Shown here in pieces: positions 9,299-18,676 of a DNA stretch of 64,000 nucleotides. This DNA is from Burkholderia sp. MS389 (GTDB lineage: Bacteria > Pseudomonadota > Gammaproteobacteria > Burkholderiales > Burkholderiaceae): NCBI RefSeq assembly GCF_016899425.1, contig NZ_CP045994.1, positions 2,232,001 to 2,296,000 of the forward strand. The letters are read 5' to 3'. The notes beneath the pieces are model-generated. The model was not told where the DNA came from. It was given only the letters and a program-made list of their open reading frames with translations, and searched no databases. The first letter of the stretch is position 1; every line of letters starts with the position of its first letter. Made by a program: the position numbers and the translations under genes.

Positions 9299-10783
9299 TC
9301 ACGCCTTCGCGCTCGCGAGCAGCCGATAGAACACGAAGCCGAGCCCCGCGCCGATGAACCACGAGAAATTCGCGAGGGCCTGCCAGCCCGGCACCATCAC
9401 GCAGACAACCGCGATCACCGCGGCCGGCAGCAGCGCGGCCAGCGCACGGCGGTTCACGCCGCCGGTGTACCAGTAGGCGCCGCTTTCCGACATCGTGTAC
9501 AGGTCGTCGCGCACGAGGCGGCCGCGCTTGACGAGGTAGAAATCGGCGATCAGCACGCCGTACAGCGGGCCGATGAACGCGCCGAGCACGTCGAGCGTGT
9601 AGTGGATCACGGCCGGGTTGTTGAACAGATTCCACGGCGTGATGAAGATCGATGCGACCGCCGCGAGCATCCCGCCCGCGCGCCAGCTGATCAGGCGCGG
9701 CGCGACGTTCGAGAAGTCGAACGCCGGCGACACGAAGTTCGCGACGATGTTGATGCCGATCGTCGCGATCGTGAAGGTCAGCGCACCGAGGATCACCGCG
9801 GTCGGATGGTCGATGCGGCCGACCGTCGCGACCGGGTCGGTGATCAGTTCGCCGAACACCGGCAGCGTCGCGGCGGTAGTGATCACCGTGACGAGCGAGA
9901 ACGCGAGAAAGTTGACGGGCAGCCCCCAGAAATTGCCGCGCTTCACGTCGCCGAACGAGCGGCAGTAGCGCGAGAAATCGCCGAAGTTCAGCATCGGCCC
10001 GGAGAAGTACGACACGACGAGCGACACGGCGGTGATCATCACCGGAATCACTTCCGCGCCGTGATACTTGACGCCGCCGAGATTGATGCCGATGTTGCGC
10101 CAGCCCGCGCGCCATACCATGTATCCGGCGAGGATGAACATCACGACATAGACGGCCGGGCCCGCGAAGTCGATGAACTTCTTGATCGTCTCCATCCCGT
10201 TCCAGAACACGAACGCCTGCAGCACCCACAGCAGCATGAAGCCGGCCCAGCCGACCGCCGACAGCCCGAGGAAGCCGTAGCGATGAACGTCCGCATACGG
10301 CAGCCATTGCGGGAAGAATTTCAGCACGACGATCACGAGCGCGCTCGACGCGAGATAGGTCTGGATGCCGTACCACGCGATCGCGATCAGCCCGCGGATC
10401 ACGGCCGGCACGTTCGCGCCGAGCACGCCGAAGGTCGCGCGGCACGCGACCGGATACGGCACGCCGATCTGCTGGCTCGGCCGCGCGATCAGGTTGCACA
10501 GCGCGTTCACGAGGCCGATGCCGACGATCAGCGCGATCAGCACCTGCCAGCTTGTCAGCCCGAGCGCGAACAGGCTGCCCGCGAACACGTAGCCGCCGAC
10601 GCTGTGCACGTCCGACATCCAGAACGCGAAGATGTTGTAAGAGCCCCATGTCTGATTCTTCAGGGGTGCCAAATCTTCGTTGTACAAACGTTCGCTGTAA
10701 CCGTCCGGCAGTGCCGGACCGCCGCCCTCGCCGCCTTCTTCCGCCGGATAGGCGCTGTCGTGCGCCACACTGAACTGAGCCAT
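9299..10783 (-). CDS. NCS1 family nucleobase/allantoin permease
   Basis: A 494-residue transporter with about twelve hydrophobic segments. The NCS1 entry motif LKNQTWGSYNIFAFWMSDVHS is at about residues 40-60, with the later GNFVSPAFDFSN-like and LISWRAGG loop segments. The start ATG at 10783 has a strong AAGGAGA site; the frame extends upstream but has no family match. NCS1 members import allantoin, uracil, hydantoins or cytosine with Na+ or H+. Between the GntR gene and the allantoin racemase gene, allantoin or a related ureide is the likely substrate. The gap to the racemase gene is only 10 bp, so they form one operon. Confidence 0.92.
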   Translation of the reverse strand: MAQFSVAHDSAYPAEEGGEGGGPALPDGYSERLYNEDLAPLKNQTWGSYNIFAFWMSDVHSVGGYVFAGSLFALGLTSWQVLIALIVGIGLVNALCNLIARPSQQIGVPYPVACRATFGVLGANVPAVIRGLIAIAWYGIQTYLASSALVIVVLKFFPQWLPYADVHRYGFLGLSAVGWAGFMLLWVLQAFVFWNGMETIKKFIDFAGPAVYVVMFILAGYMVWRAGWRNIGINLGGVKYHGAEVIPVMITAVSLVVSYFSGPMLNFGDFSRYCRSFGDVKRGNFWGLPVNFLAFSLVTVITTAATLPVFGELITDPVATVGRIDHPTAVILGALTFTIATIGINIVANFVSPAFDFSNVAPRLISWRAGGMLAAVASIFITPWNLFNNPAVIHYTLDVLGAFIGPLYGVLIADFYLVKRGRLVRDDLYTMSESGAYWYTGGVNRRALAALLPAAVIAVVCVMVPGWQALANFSWFIGAGLGFVFYRLLASAKA

Positions 10784-10932
10784 GACTTCTCCTTGACGCG
10801 GCCGCAAGGCCGCTCCACCGTCATCGATATCGCCCCGGATCATCGCCCGGAGTCGGACCCGCGGCCCGCGGCAAACGCCGCAGGCCTGCATTGCTCTCGT
10901 CGTGTGGCGCGCGGCCGGGTTCGCGTCGCCGC

Positions 10933-11637
10933 TCAGGCGCCGCCGAACACTTCGCGCAAATCGACCTGCCCTTGCGCGGGCCGGTCCAGCATCTTCAGTT
11001 CGACATGCTGCAGGTGGCGCGCCATCAGCGTCACCGCCTGCTTCGGATCGCCCGCCTCCAGCGCGGCGAGGATCTCGTCGTGGTCGTCGCACGAGCACGG
11101 GCTGCGCCCGTGCGATTCGTACAGCGCCGACATCAGCGTCGAGCGTGCGACGAGCCCTTCGAGGCACTCGCTGAGCGTCGCATTGCCCATCAGCGTCGCG
11201 AGCGCCGTATGGAATTCGCCCGACAACCGGATCCATGCCGCGAAGTCGTGCCGCTCGAACGCCTTGCGTTCCTTGTCGATCAGCGCCGCGACGCCCTTCA
11301 GCCGCCTGGCGCCGGGGCCGGTCGCGAGCCGCTCGACCACGGCCAGCTCGATGATCCGGCGCATCTCGAACACTTCGTGCACGTCCTGCAGCGTCGGGCT
11401 CGCGACGAATGCGCCGCGGTTCGGCTCCAGATCGACCAGCTTGTCGGTCGCGAGCTGCGCGAGCGCCTGGCGGATCGTCCCGCGCTTCACGCCGAACACG
11501 TCGCAGAGCTGCGCCTCCGTCAGCTTCGCGCCGGGCGCGAGCCGATGCTCGAGGATCGCGGTGCGGATCCGCTCGGCGATCGCTTCGGGGCTGGCCGCAC
11601 CGGACGGAGAGGAATCGGGCTCGTTCATGATCTGCAT
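10933..11637 (-). CDS. GntR family transcriptional regulator (FadR/FCD type)
   Basis: A 234-residue regulator with an N-terminal winged helix (AILEHRLAPGAKLTEAQLC...VKRGTIRQALAQLA) and a C-terminal all-helical FCD domain. The FCD part shows the metal-ligand pattern FHTAL...H...H seen in many members. It is the first gene of the permease-racemase unit (149 bp ahead of the permease). The likely role is repression of the purine/allantoin genes, relieved by a pathway intermediate. Two palindromic TTGT-N2-ACAA sites lie upstream (see the regulatory features). MNEP at 11628 is an alternative start. Confidence 0.92.
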   Translation of the reverse strand: MQIMNEPDSSPSGAASPEAIAERIRTAILEHRLAPGAKLTEAQLCDVFGVKRGTIRQALAQLATDKLVDLEPNRGAFVASPTLQDVHEVFEMRRIIELAVVERLATGPGARRLKGVAALIDKERKAFERHDFAAWIRLSGEFHTALATLMGNATLSECLEGLVARSTLMSALYESHGRSPCSCDDHDEILAALEAGDPKQAVTLMARHLQHVELKMLDRPAQGQVDLREVFGGA

Positions 11638-11943
11638 CGTGTGATGGTCCTCATCCTAGGGTGGACATAAAGATTGTCAACAATTCTTTTTCAGGATTTC
11701 GCACAATCGGCGTGCGCCGGGGTGTCTCCATTCGGTGCGGCGCGCACGAAATCCATGCATGACAGTCCTGACAGGCAAGACGGGGGCCGTTCTCGTCGTA
11801 TACCCGCCCGGTCATTTTGTTGACAAAAATGGTGCAAAAACGCGTGACGATCGTGTTGGTGTCGACGAAAAACGCGGACCGTTAGTTGCACATCTACATA
11901 AAAAAAAGGCGGGAAGCCCGCCTTTCGATCGATCGCGCCGGCA
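11638..11943 (-). promoter_or_regulatory. Promoter region of the GntR-permease operon with two operator-like palindromes
   Basis: This 306-bp gap between ldcA and the GntR gene is locally A/T-rich. It holds two inverted repeats with the same core: ATTGT-CA-ACAAT at 11673-11684 and TTTTGT-TG-ACAAAA at 11815-11828. TTGT-N2-ACAA spacing is typical of FadR/VanR-type GntR operators. The proximal site lies 36 bp before the start codon. The palindromes are seen; that this GntR binds them is inferred. Confidence 0.6.
11905..11925 (-). terminator. Terminator downstream of ldcA
   Basis: A 9-bp stem AAAGGCGGG/CCCGCCTTT with a 3-nt loop. On the minus strand it is followed by a run of T, so it ends the ldcA transcript before the GntR promoter region. 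Confidence 0.88.
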
Positions 11944-12882
11944 TCAGCCGAGATGCGGATAGTCGGACAACGTGAGCCGGAACCCGTGCGCATTCGCGAC
12001 CAGTTGCGCCTGTGCCCCGAACGGCAGCGTCAACAGGTCGGGCACGTGACCGAACTGGAGCCCCGTGATGACCGGGATGCCCATCACCGCGCGCACCTGA
12101 TCGATCATCGCCTGCATGTCGTAGCCGTTGTCGTACTCGAACGGCCGCGCGCCGGTGAACTGGCCGAGCACGAGCGCCTGCTGCCGCGCGAGCAGCCCCG
12201 ACAGGTGCAGTTGATAGATCATCCGCTCGATCCGGAACGGCTGCTCGTTGACGTCTTCGATGAACAGGATGCCGCCTTCGATGTCGGGCATGTACGGCGT
12301 GCCGACCAGCGACGTGAGGATCGCGAGGTTGCCGCCCCACAGCGTGCCCGTCACGTTCACCGTCTGCACCTGCGGTGCGTCGGCGACGATCGTCGTGCTC
12401 GACTGCGTCAGCGTCTGCCAGAAATGCTGCATCGTGAAGTCGCTGGGCGTTTCCGCGCCGAAGTCGGCCGACAGCATCGGGCCGCCGAACGTCTTGATGC
12501 GCGCCTTCGCGTACAGCGCCAGTTGAATCGCCGTGAAGTCGCTGTGACCGACGAGCGCGACCGGCTGGTCGCGCAACCGGCGTTCGAGCCCGCGATAGTC
12601 GAGCCCGTGCAGGATGCGCGCGGCGCCGTAGCCGCCGCGCACCGCGAGCGCGATGTCCGGCAGCGGCCGTTCCGGATCGGCGAGGCGGTTCAGGTCGCCT
12701 GCCCGCTCGCCGTCGGTGCCGCCGAAACGCTGGAAGCGCCGCTGCGTCGCCTCGATGTTCTCGATGCGCTGCTGCGCGGTGCTGAGGCGCTCGAGCGCGC
12801 GGTTGATCGCGTCGGGGTCGTGCGGATAGCCGGACGGCGCCAGCAGGCGGATGGTGTAGGACGCGGCGGGCTGGAAGGACAT
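11944..12882 (-). CDS. ldcA: Muramoyltetrapeptide (LD-) carboxypeptidase
   Basis: A cytoplasmic S66-family serine peptidase of 312 residues from the ATG at 12882; the frame allows a start at 12906, giving 320. It removes the terminal D-Ala from muramyl tetrapeptides during peptidoglycan recycling. The nucleophile lies in VGHSDFT (Ser114 from this start), preceded by RGGYGAARIL. The Glu and His of the triad are in IEDVNE and GHVPD. The length is normal. It is a monocistronic unit with its own terminator; the upstream neighbour tadA is about 100 bp away. Confidence 0.94.
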   Translation of the reverse strand: MSFQPAASYTIRLLAPSGYPHDPDAINRALERLSTAQQRIENIEATQRRFQRFGGTDGERAGDLNRLADPERPLPDIALAVRGGYGAARILHGLDYRGLERRLRDQPVALVGHSDFTAIQLALYAKARIKTFGGPMLSADFGAETPSDFTMQHFWQTLTQSSTTIVADAPQVQTVNVTGTLWGGNLAILTSLVGTPYMPDIEGGILFIEDVNEQPFRIERMIYQLHLSGLLARQQALVLGQFTGARPFEYDNGYDMQAMIDQVRAVMGIPVITGLQFGHVPDLLTLPFGAQAQLVANAHGFRLTLSDYPHLG

Positions 12883-12985
12883 GGCGAAAGGTGTCGGGAT
12901 CGTCAAACCTGCTTAGAGGGACCGAACCGTGTCCGGTTCACGAAAACCGTGCGCGCCCGGGACGCCGGGCGCGGCGAGCGGCGGC

Positions 12986-13980
<995 letters not shown>

Positions 13981-14259
13981 CAGTCAATCGGAACAATGCG
14001 GCAGGGCGAATTCTAGCAGGGTGACGCCGGTATGACAGGCCCTTCGAATACATGCTCGATATTGTGGTTTTAGGGGCCGAATCGCCGCGCATGCGCGCCG
14101 ATCGCCGTCAGTTGCCGCTCTGCTGCGCAGCAGCAGGCTGAGCGCGGTTTGGACGCGTGCAAATGGAACGCGTATCCGGGCCCATTTTTTATCCACGTCG
14201 ATGCGGCCGGCCGCCGTCGATCGCGTGAAAATGCGACGCGCGTCGCTTCCGCTGCCCGA
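13981..14259. other. Intergenic region, no gene seen
   Basis: This 279-bp gap lies downstream of the MFS gene and upstream of the DUF1992 gene. It contains a 14-bp palindrome CTGCTGCGCAGCAG at 14120-14133 and no coding frame of quality. It should hold the promoter for the DUF1992-tadA pair. Confidence 0.4.
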
Positions 14260-15495
14260 TTACGCAGCCACGGTTTCCGGCCGCGCCTTCGCGAACGGGC
14301 GGAACATCGTCGCGATCAGGAACGCGCCGATCCCGATCGCGAACGAGCCGAGGTACAGCCGGCCATAGCTGCCGAACGCATCGACGATCAGGCCGCCGGC
14401 GACCGGGCCCGCGGCCATCCCGAGGCTGCCGGCCATCGCGCAGCCGCCGATCACGGTGCCCATCATCCGCAGCGGGAAATTCTCGCGCGCGAGCACGGAA
14501 TACAGCGGCATCACGCCCGCATAGATGAAACCGAACAGCGTCGCGACCGCGTAGAAGCCGTCGAGCGTGCGCACGAAGTAGTAGCCGAGCGCGCCGAGCG
14601 CCTGCGCGAGCAGCCCCGCCACCAGCATGCGCTTCGCGCCGAGCCGGTCGCCGAGGATCCCGAACGCGATCCGGCCGCCCATGCCCGCGAGTCCTTCGAC
14701 GCTGTAGATCGACACCGCGACGATCAGCGGAATCCCGCAGGTCACCGCGTAGCTGACCGTATGGAAGATCGGGCCCGAATGCGTCGCGCAGCAGAAGAAG
14801 TTGGTCAGCACGAGCACCATGAACTGCGGCGAGCGCAGCGCATCCGCGACCGACATCGCGGCGGGCGCGCCGGCGGACGCCGGCGCAGCCGCCGCGTGCG
14901 CGGATTCGGGATCGAGCGCGGGCGCCCGGCGCACCAGCAGCGACACCGGAATCATCACGACGGCCGCCAGCGCGGCGATCAGCAGCATCGACGTGCGCCA
15001 GTCGCGCACCGACACGAGCCACGCAGCGAGCGGCGCCATCGTCATCGGCGCCATCCCCATGCCGGCCGACACGAGCGAGACCGCGAGGCTGCGGTGCGTG
15101 TCGAACCAGCCGGTCACGCACGCCATCATCGGCGCGAATATCGCGGCCGTCGCACCGCCGACGGCCAGGCCGAAGGTCAGCTGGAACGCGAGCAGCGACG
15201 GCGCGCGGCTCGCCAGCGCGAGGCTCGCCGACAGCAGCACGGCGCCCGCGATGACGACCGGCCGCGTGCCGACGCGGTCCGACAGGCTGCCCCACGCCAG
15301 GCTCGCGAAGGCCATCGCGATGAAGCCGAGCGTCATCGCGGCGGAGATGCCGGTCATCGACCAGCCCGTATCGCGCGCGATAGCCCGCAGGAACACCGGC
15401 AACGAAAACATCGCGCCGATCGCGACGCAGCCCATCAGGCCGCCCGCGGCGACGATCACCCAGCGGTATCGGGAATCCGGCATGTGGCGTGTCAT
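14260..15495 (-). CDS. MFS transporter (OFA/monocarboxylate-like)
   Basis: A 411-residue major facilitator with twelve predicted membrane helices. The loop 2-3 motif GSLSDRVGTRP and its second-half copy FGILGDRLGAKRM are present. The start at 15495 has a GGAG site about 9 nt upstream. The family resembles oxalate/formate-antiporter-like or monocarboxylate carriers. It is divergent from the HutC-type regulator that heads the AprA/B-like operon, so it may carry the substrate of that pathway. A lost gene in that operon (18546-18641) may have encoded a different transporter component. The substrate is unknown. Confidence 0.88.
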   Translation of the reverse strand: MTRHMPDSRYRWVIVAAGGLMGCVAIGAMFSLPVFLRAIARDTGWSMTGISAAMTLGFIAMAFASLAWGSLSDRVGTRPVVIAGAVLLSASLALASRAPSLLAFQLTFGLAVGGATAAIFAPMMACVTGWFDTHRSLAVSLVSAGMGMAPMTMAPLAAWLVSVRDWRTSMLLIAALAAVVMIPVSLLVRRAPALDPESAHAAAAPASAGAPAAMSVADALRSPQFMVLVLTNFFCCATHSGPIFHTVSYAVTCGIPLIVAVSIYSVEGLAGMGGRIAFGILGDRLGAKRMLVAGLLAQALGALGYYFVRTLDGFYAVATLFGFIYAGVMPLYSVLARENFPLRMMGTVIGGCAMAGSLGMAAGPVAGGLIVDAFGSYGRLYLGSFAIGIGAFLIATMFRPFAKARPETVAA

Positions 15496-15722
15496 GTGGC
15501 TTCTCCTCGTTCGTTGCGCCATTCGCGGCAACCGGCTGCCGGCCGCATGGCGCGGCGCACTGCCCGGTCGATATCGATACGACGGGCGGCACATCGGGAA
15601 ATCGACATGCGCGCCGCATGGGTCGCGAATTTTTTATTTTGGGCGAATCCGCTCGGCTCGCAAGGGTCGGATCGCGCGCCCCACTTTTCCTCAACGGGAA
15701 ATTCGAAATCAGAAATCGTTGG

Positions 15723-15773
15723 TTGGGGCACGCACTCGCGCTGGCTACACTCGCCCCATCTTGTCATAACAAG
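15723..15773 (+). promoter_or_regulatory. Promoter and overlapping operator of the HutC-type regulator
   Basis: TTGGGG at 15723-15728 and TACACT at 15746-15751 are separated by 17 bp and resemble -35 and -10 elements. A 14-bp palindrome CTTGT-CATA-ACAAG at 15760-15773 covers the expected start of transcription, 7 bp before the ATG. The layout suggests autorepression by the GntR/HutC protein. Confidence 0.55.
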
Positions 15774-15780
15774 TTGACCG

Positions 15781-16551
15781 ATGCCCCCACCCAACGTCGT
15801 GCCGTTGTCCGCGGCCCCGCTCTACGTGCAGATCAAGGACACGCTGCGCACGCGCATTCTCGACGGCACCTACGCGCCGCACAGCCGGATGCCGTCCGAG
15901 CACGCGCTCTGCGCGATGTTCGACGTCAGCCGCATCACGGTGCGCCAGGCGCTCGGCGACCTGCAGAAGGAAGGCCTGCTGTTCAAGCTGCACGGCAAGG
16001 GCACGTTCGTGTCGAAGCCGAAGGCGTTCCAGAACGTGACGTCGCTGCAGGGCTTCGCGGAGGCGATGTCGTCGATGGGCTACGAGATCGTCAACCAGTT
16101 GCGCAGCCTGCGCACGGTGAAGGCCGATCGCCATCTCGCGACGAAGCTGAACGTGCCCGAAGGCGCGCCGCTCGTCGAGATCCATCGCGTGCGGCTGCTG
16201 AACCGCGAACCCGTGTCGCTCGAACAGACCTGGGTGCCGGAAGCGCTCGGCAAGCGTCTCGCCGGCGCCGATCTCGCGACCCGCGACATCTTCCTGATCC
16301 TGGAGAACGACTGCGGCATCCCGCTCGGCCATGCCGACGTGTCGATCGACGCGATCCTCGCGGACGACGAAATCGTCGACGCGCTGCACGTCGAGGAAAG
16401 CAGCCCGGTGCTGCGTATCGAACGCCTCACGCACGACGCGTCGGGCGCGCCGCTCGACTACGAATACCTCTACTTCCGCGGCGACGCCTTCCAGTACCGG
16501 TTGCGCGTCGACCGGCAGAAGGCGCGCAAACCTGCAAGGAACCCGCGATGA
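15781..16551 (+). CDS. GntR family transcriptional regulator (HutC/UTRA type)
   Basis: A 256-residue regulator. The winged helix is at about residues 12-80 (MPSEHALCAMFDVSRITVRQALGDLQKEG...GKGTFV), followed by a UTRA effector-binding domain. The latter begins near SLQGFAEAMSSMG and ends with the typical YEYLYFRGDAFQYRLRV. It heads the operon and overlaps the next gene by 4 nt. UTRA domains bind small metabolites; here the effector is probably a substrate of the AprA/B-like enzyme. A palindrome immediately upstream suggests autoregulation. Confidence 0.94.
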   Translation: MPPPNVVPLSAAPLYVQIKDTLRTRILDGTYAPHSRMPSEHALCAMFDVSRITVRQALGDLQKEGLLFKLHGKGTFVSKPKAFQNVTSLQGFAEAMSSMGYEIVNQLRSLRTVKADRHLATKLNVPEGAPLVEIHRVRLLNREPVSLEQTWVPEALGKRLAGADLATRDIFLILENDCGIPLGHADVSIDAILADDEIVDALHVEESSPVLRIERLTHDASGAPLDYEYLYFRGDAFQYRLRVDRQKARKPARNPR

Positions 16552-18287
16552 ATACCCATGTGCATGAATACGACATCGTCGTGGTCGGCGGCGGCACGGC
16601 CGGCCCGATGGCGGCCATCAAGGCGAAGGAGCGCGATCCGTCGCTGCGCGTGCTGCTGCTCGAGAAGGCCAACGTGAAACGCAGCGGCGCGATCTCGATG
16701 GGGATGGACGGCCTGAACAACGCGGTGATTCCCGGCCATGCGACGCCCGAGCAGTACACGCGCGAGATCACGATCGCCAACGACGGGATCGTCGACCAGG
16801 AAGCCGTGTACGCATACGCGACGCACAGCTTCGCGACGATCGAGCAGCTCGACCGCTGGGGCGTGAAGTTCGAGAAGGACGGCACCGGCGACTACGCGGT
16901 GAAGAAGGTCCACCACATGGGCTCGTACGTGCTGCCGATGCCGGAAGGCCACGACATCAAGAAGGTGCTGTACCGGCAACTGAAGCGCGCCCGCATCGCG
17001 ATCACGAACCGGATCGTCGCGACGCGCGTGCTGACCGACGCGCAGGGTCGCGCGAGCGGCGTGCTCGGCTTCGACTGCCGCACCGCCGATTTCCACGTGA
17101 TCCGCGCGAAGGCCGTGATTCTCTGCTGCGGCGCGGCCGGCCGCCTCGGCCTGCCGGCGTCGGGCTACCTGATGGGCACGTACGAGAACCCGACCAACGC
17201 GGGCGACGGCTACGCGATGGCCTATCACGCGGGCGCCGCGCTCGCGAACCTCGAATGCTTCCAGATCAATCCGCTGATCAAGGATTACAACGGCCCGGCG
17301 TGCGCGTACGTGACGGGCCCCTTGGGCGGCTTCACCGCGAACGGCAAGGGCGAACGCTTCATCGAATGCGACTACTGGAGCGGCCAGATGATGTGGGAGT
17401 TCTACCAGGAACTGCAGAGCGGCAACGGTCCCGTGTTCCTGAAGCTCGACCATCTCGCGGAGGAAACGATCCGGACCATCGAGCAGATCCTGCATACCAA
17501 CGAGCGGCCGAGCCGCGGCCGCTTCCATGCGGGGCGCGGCACCGACTACCGCAGCCAGATGGTCGAGATGCACATCTCCGAGATCGGCTTCTGCAGCGGC
17601 CACAGCGCATCGGGCGTGTACGTGAATGCGCGCGCGGAGACGACCGTGCTGGGGCTGTACGCGGCCGGCGACATGGCGGCCGTCCCGCACAACTACATGC
17701 TCGGCGCGTTTACGTACGGCTGGTTCGCCGGGCAACACGCGGCCGACTACGTGGCCGGCCGCGAACACGCGCCGGTGGACGACGAACAGGTCGATGCCGA
17801 GCGCACCCGCGCGCTCGCGCCGCTGCTGCGCGAGCGCGGCCTGGCGCCGGCGCAGGTCGAGTACAAGCTGCGCCGCATGGTGAACGACTACCTGCAACCG
17901 CCGAAGGTGACGCGCAAGATGGAAATCGGGTTGCAACGTTTTGACGAAATCACTGAGGATATCGAAGAAATCAAGGCGAACAACCCGCACGAACTGATGC
18001 GCGCGGCCGAAGTGCGCGCGATCCGCGATTGCGCGGAAATGGCCGCGCGCGCATCGCTGTTCCGCACCGAGAGCCGCTGGGGGCTGTACCACCATCGCGT
18101 CGATTTTCCGCACCGCGACGATGCCGAATGGTTCTGCCACACGTGGCTGCGCAAGGACGCCGCCGGCGCGATGCGCAGCGAGAAGCGGCCGGTCGAACCG
18201 TACGTCGTGCCGCTTGCCGACGACGAACGCGGCGCCTACGCGCAGTTGCGCATCCGCGAACCGGCCGCGCCCGCGGCCGCCCTGTGA
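16548..18287 (+). CDS. AprA-like FAD-dependent oxidoreductase (fumarate reductase/adenylylsulfate reductase superfamily)
   Basis: A 579-residue flavoprotein. The N-terminal Rossmann motif is DIVVVGGGTAGPMAA (residues ~9-23), followed by EKANVKRSGAISMGMDGLN. A second FAD region is LGLYAAGDMAAVPHNYMLGAFTYG. The C-terminus (HELMRAAEVRAIRDCAEM...LFRTESRWGLYHHRVDFP...EWF) closely recalls the AprA subunit of dissimilatory adenylylsulfate reductase. I see no sulfate-respiration genes nearby, so the substrate is probably different. The paired ferredoxin is the likely electron partner. A 4-nt overlap with the regulator couples their translation. The superfamily is certain; the reaction is unknown. Confidence 0.88.
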   Translation: MNTHVHEYDIVVVGGGTAGPMAAIKAKERDPSLRVLLLEKANVKRSGAISMGMDGLNNAVIPGHATPEQYTREITIANDGIVDQEAVYAYATHSFATIEQLDRWGVKFEKDGTGDYAVKKVHHMGSYVLPMPEGHDIKKVLYRQLKRARIAITNRIVATRVLTDAQGRASGVLGFDCRTADFHVIRAKAVILCCGAAGRLGLPASGYLMGTYENPTNAGDGYAMAYHAGAALANLECFQINPLIKDYNGPACAYVTGPLGGFTANGKGERFIECDYWSGQMMWEFYQELQSGNGPVFLKLDHLAEETIRTIEQILHTNERPSRGRFHAGRGTDYRSQMVEMHISEIGFCSGHSASGVYVNARAETTVLGLYAAGDMAAVPHNYMLGAFTYGWFAGQHAADYVAGREHAPVDDEQVDAERTRALAPLLRERGLAPAQVEYKLRRMVNDYLQPPKVTRKMEIGLQRFDEITEDIEEIKANNPHELMRAAEVRAIRDCAEMAARASLFRTESRWGLYHHRVDFPHRDDAEWFCHTWLRKDAAGAMRSEKRPVEPYVVPLADDERGAYAQLRIREPAAPAAAL

Positions 18288-18298
18288 GGAACCTTGCC

Positions 18299-18544
18299 AT
18301 GCCCCATACCCCGCACGACACCTTCCAGCGCAGCAGCGCGCCCGTGACGATCGACGAGTCGCTGTGCATCGCCGACAAGGGCTGCACCGTCTGCGTCGAC
18401 GTGTGCCCGCTCGACCTGCTCGCGATCGACGTCTCCAAGGGCAAGGCGTACATGCAGTTCGACGAATGCTGGTACTGCATGCCGTGCGAACGCGACTGCC
18501 CGACCGGCGCGGTCAAGGTCGACATCCCTTACCTGCTGCGCTGA
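18299..18544 (+). CDS. AprB-like 2[4Fe-4S] ferredoxin
   Basis: An 81-residue iron-sulfur protein with two clusters: C-x5-C-x2-C-x3-CP near residues 23-37 and C-x2-C-x2-C-x3-CP near 57-68. The segment between them, KGKAYMQFDECWYC, resembles the AprB subunit of adenylylsulfate reductase; the C-terminal tail found in AprB is missing. It follows the AprA-like gene by 11 bp with a GAGGA site, so the two are presumably subunits of one enzyme. Immediately after its stop lies a coding scar (18546-18641). Confidence 0.92.
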   Translation: MPHTPHDTFQRSSAPVTIDESLCIADKGCTVCVDVCPLDLLAIDVSKGKAYMQFDECWYCMPCERDCPTGAVKVDIPYLLR

Positions 18545-18545
18545 C

Positions 18546-18641
18546 ACGGCGCGCCACCTGCGCACCGACGACAGCACGACCGAGCCCGTGTTTATCGACA
18601 TCAAGCGCCGCTGTCTCGCGCTGCTGCGCGACGCGGCCTGA
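18546..18641 (+). pseudogene. Remnant of a gene 3' end (start and body deleted)
   Basis: Between the ferredoxin and HEAT genes an open frame ends at a TGA (18639-18641). It reads ...HLRTDDSTTEPVFIDIKRR... and about 26 of its last 28 codons end in G or C, as in the real genes around it. It has no start codon or Shine-Dalgarno site and begins directly at the ferredoxin stop. This looks like the tail of a deleted gene. The T-x-P-x-F-x-x-I-x-x-R-x-L-x-L-L pattern recalls the C-termini of nitrate/sulfonate-type ABC ATPases, but that identification is tentative. Confidence 0.45.
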
Positions 18642-18676
18642 GCGCAATTGCCCATTCACCGCACCGACTTTTCTCC

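Noticed and set aside
16548..18544. Dissimilatory sulfate reduction or sulfur oxidation locus
   Set aside because: Only AprA/AprB-like subunits are present. ATP sulfurylase, Dsr and Qmo genes are absent nearby and the organism type does not respire sulfate.
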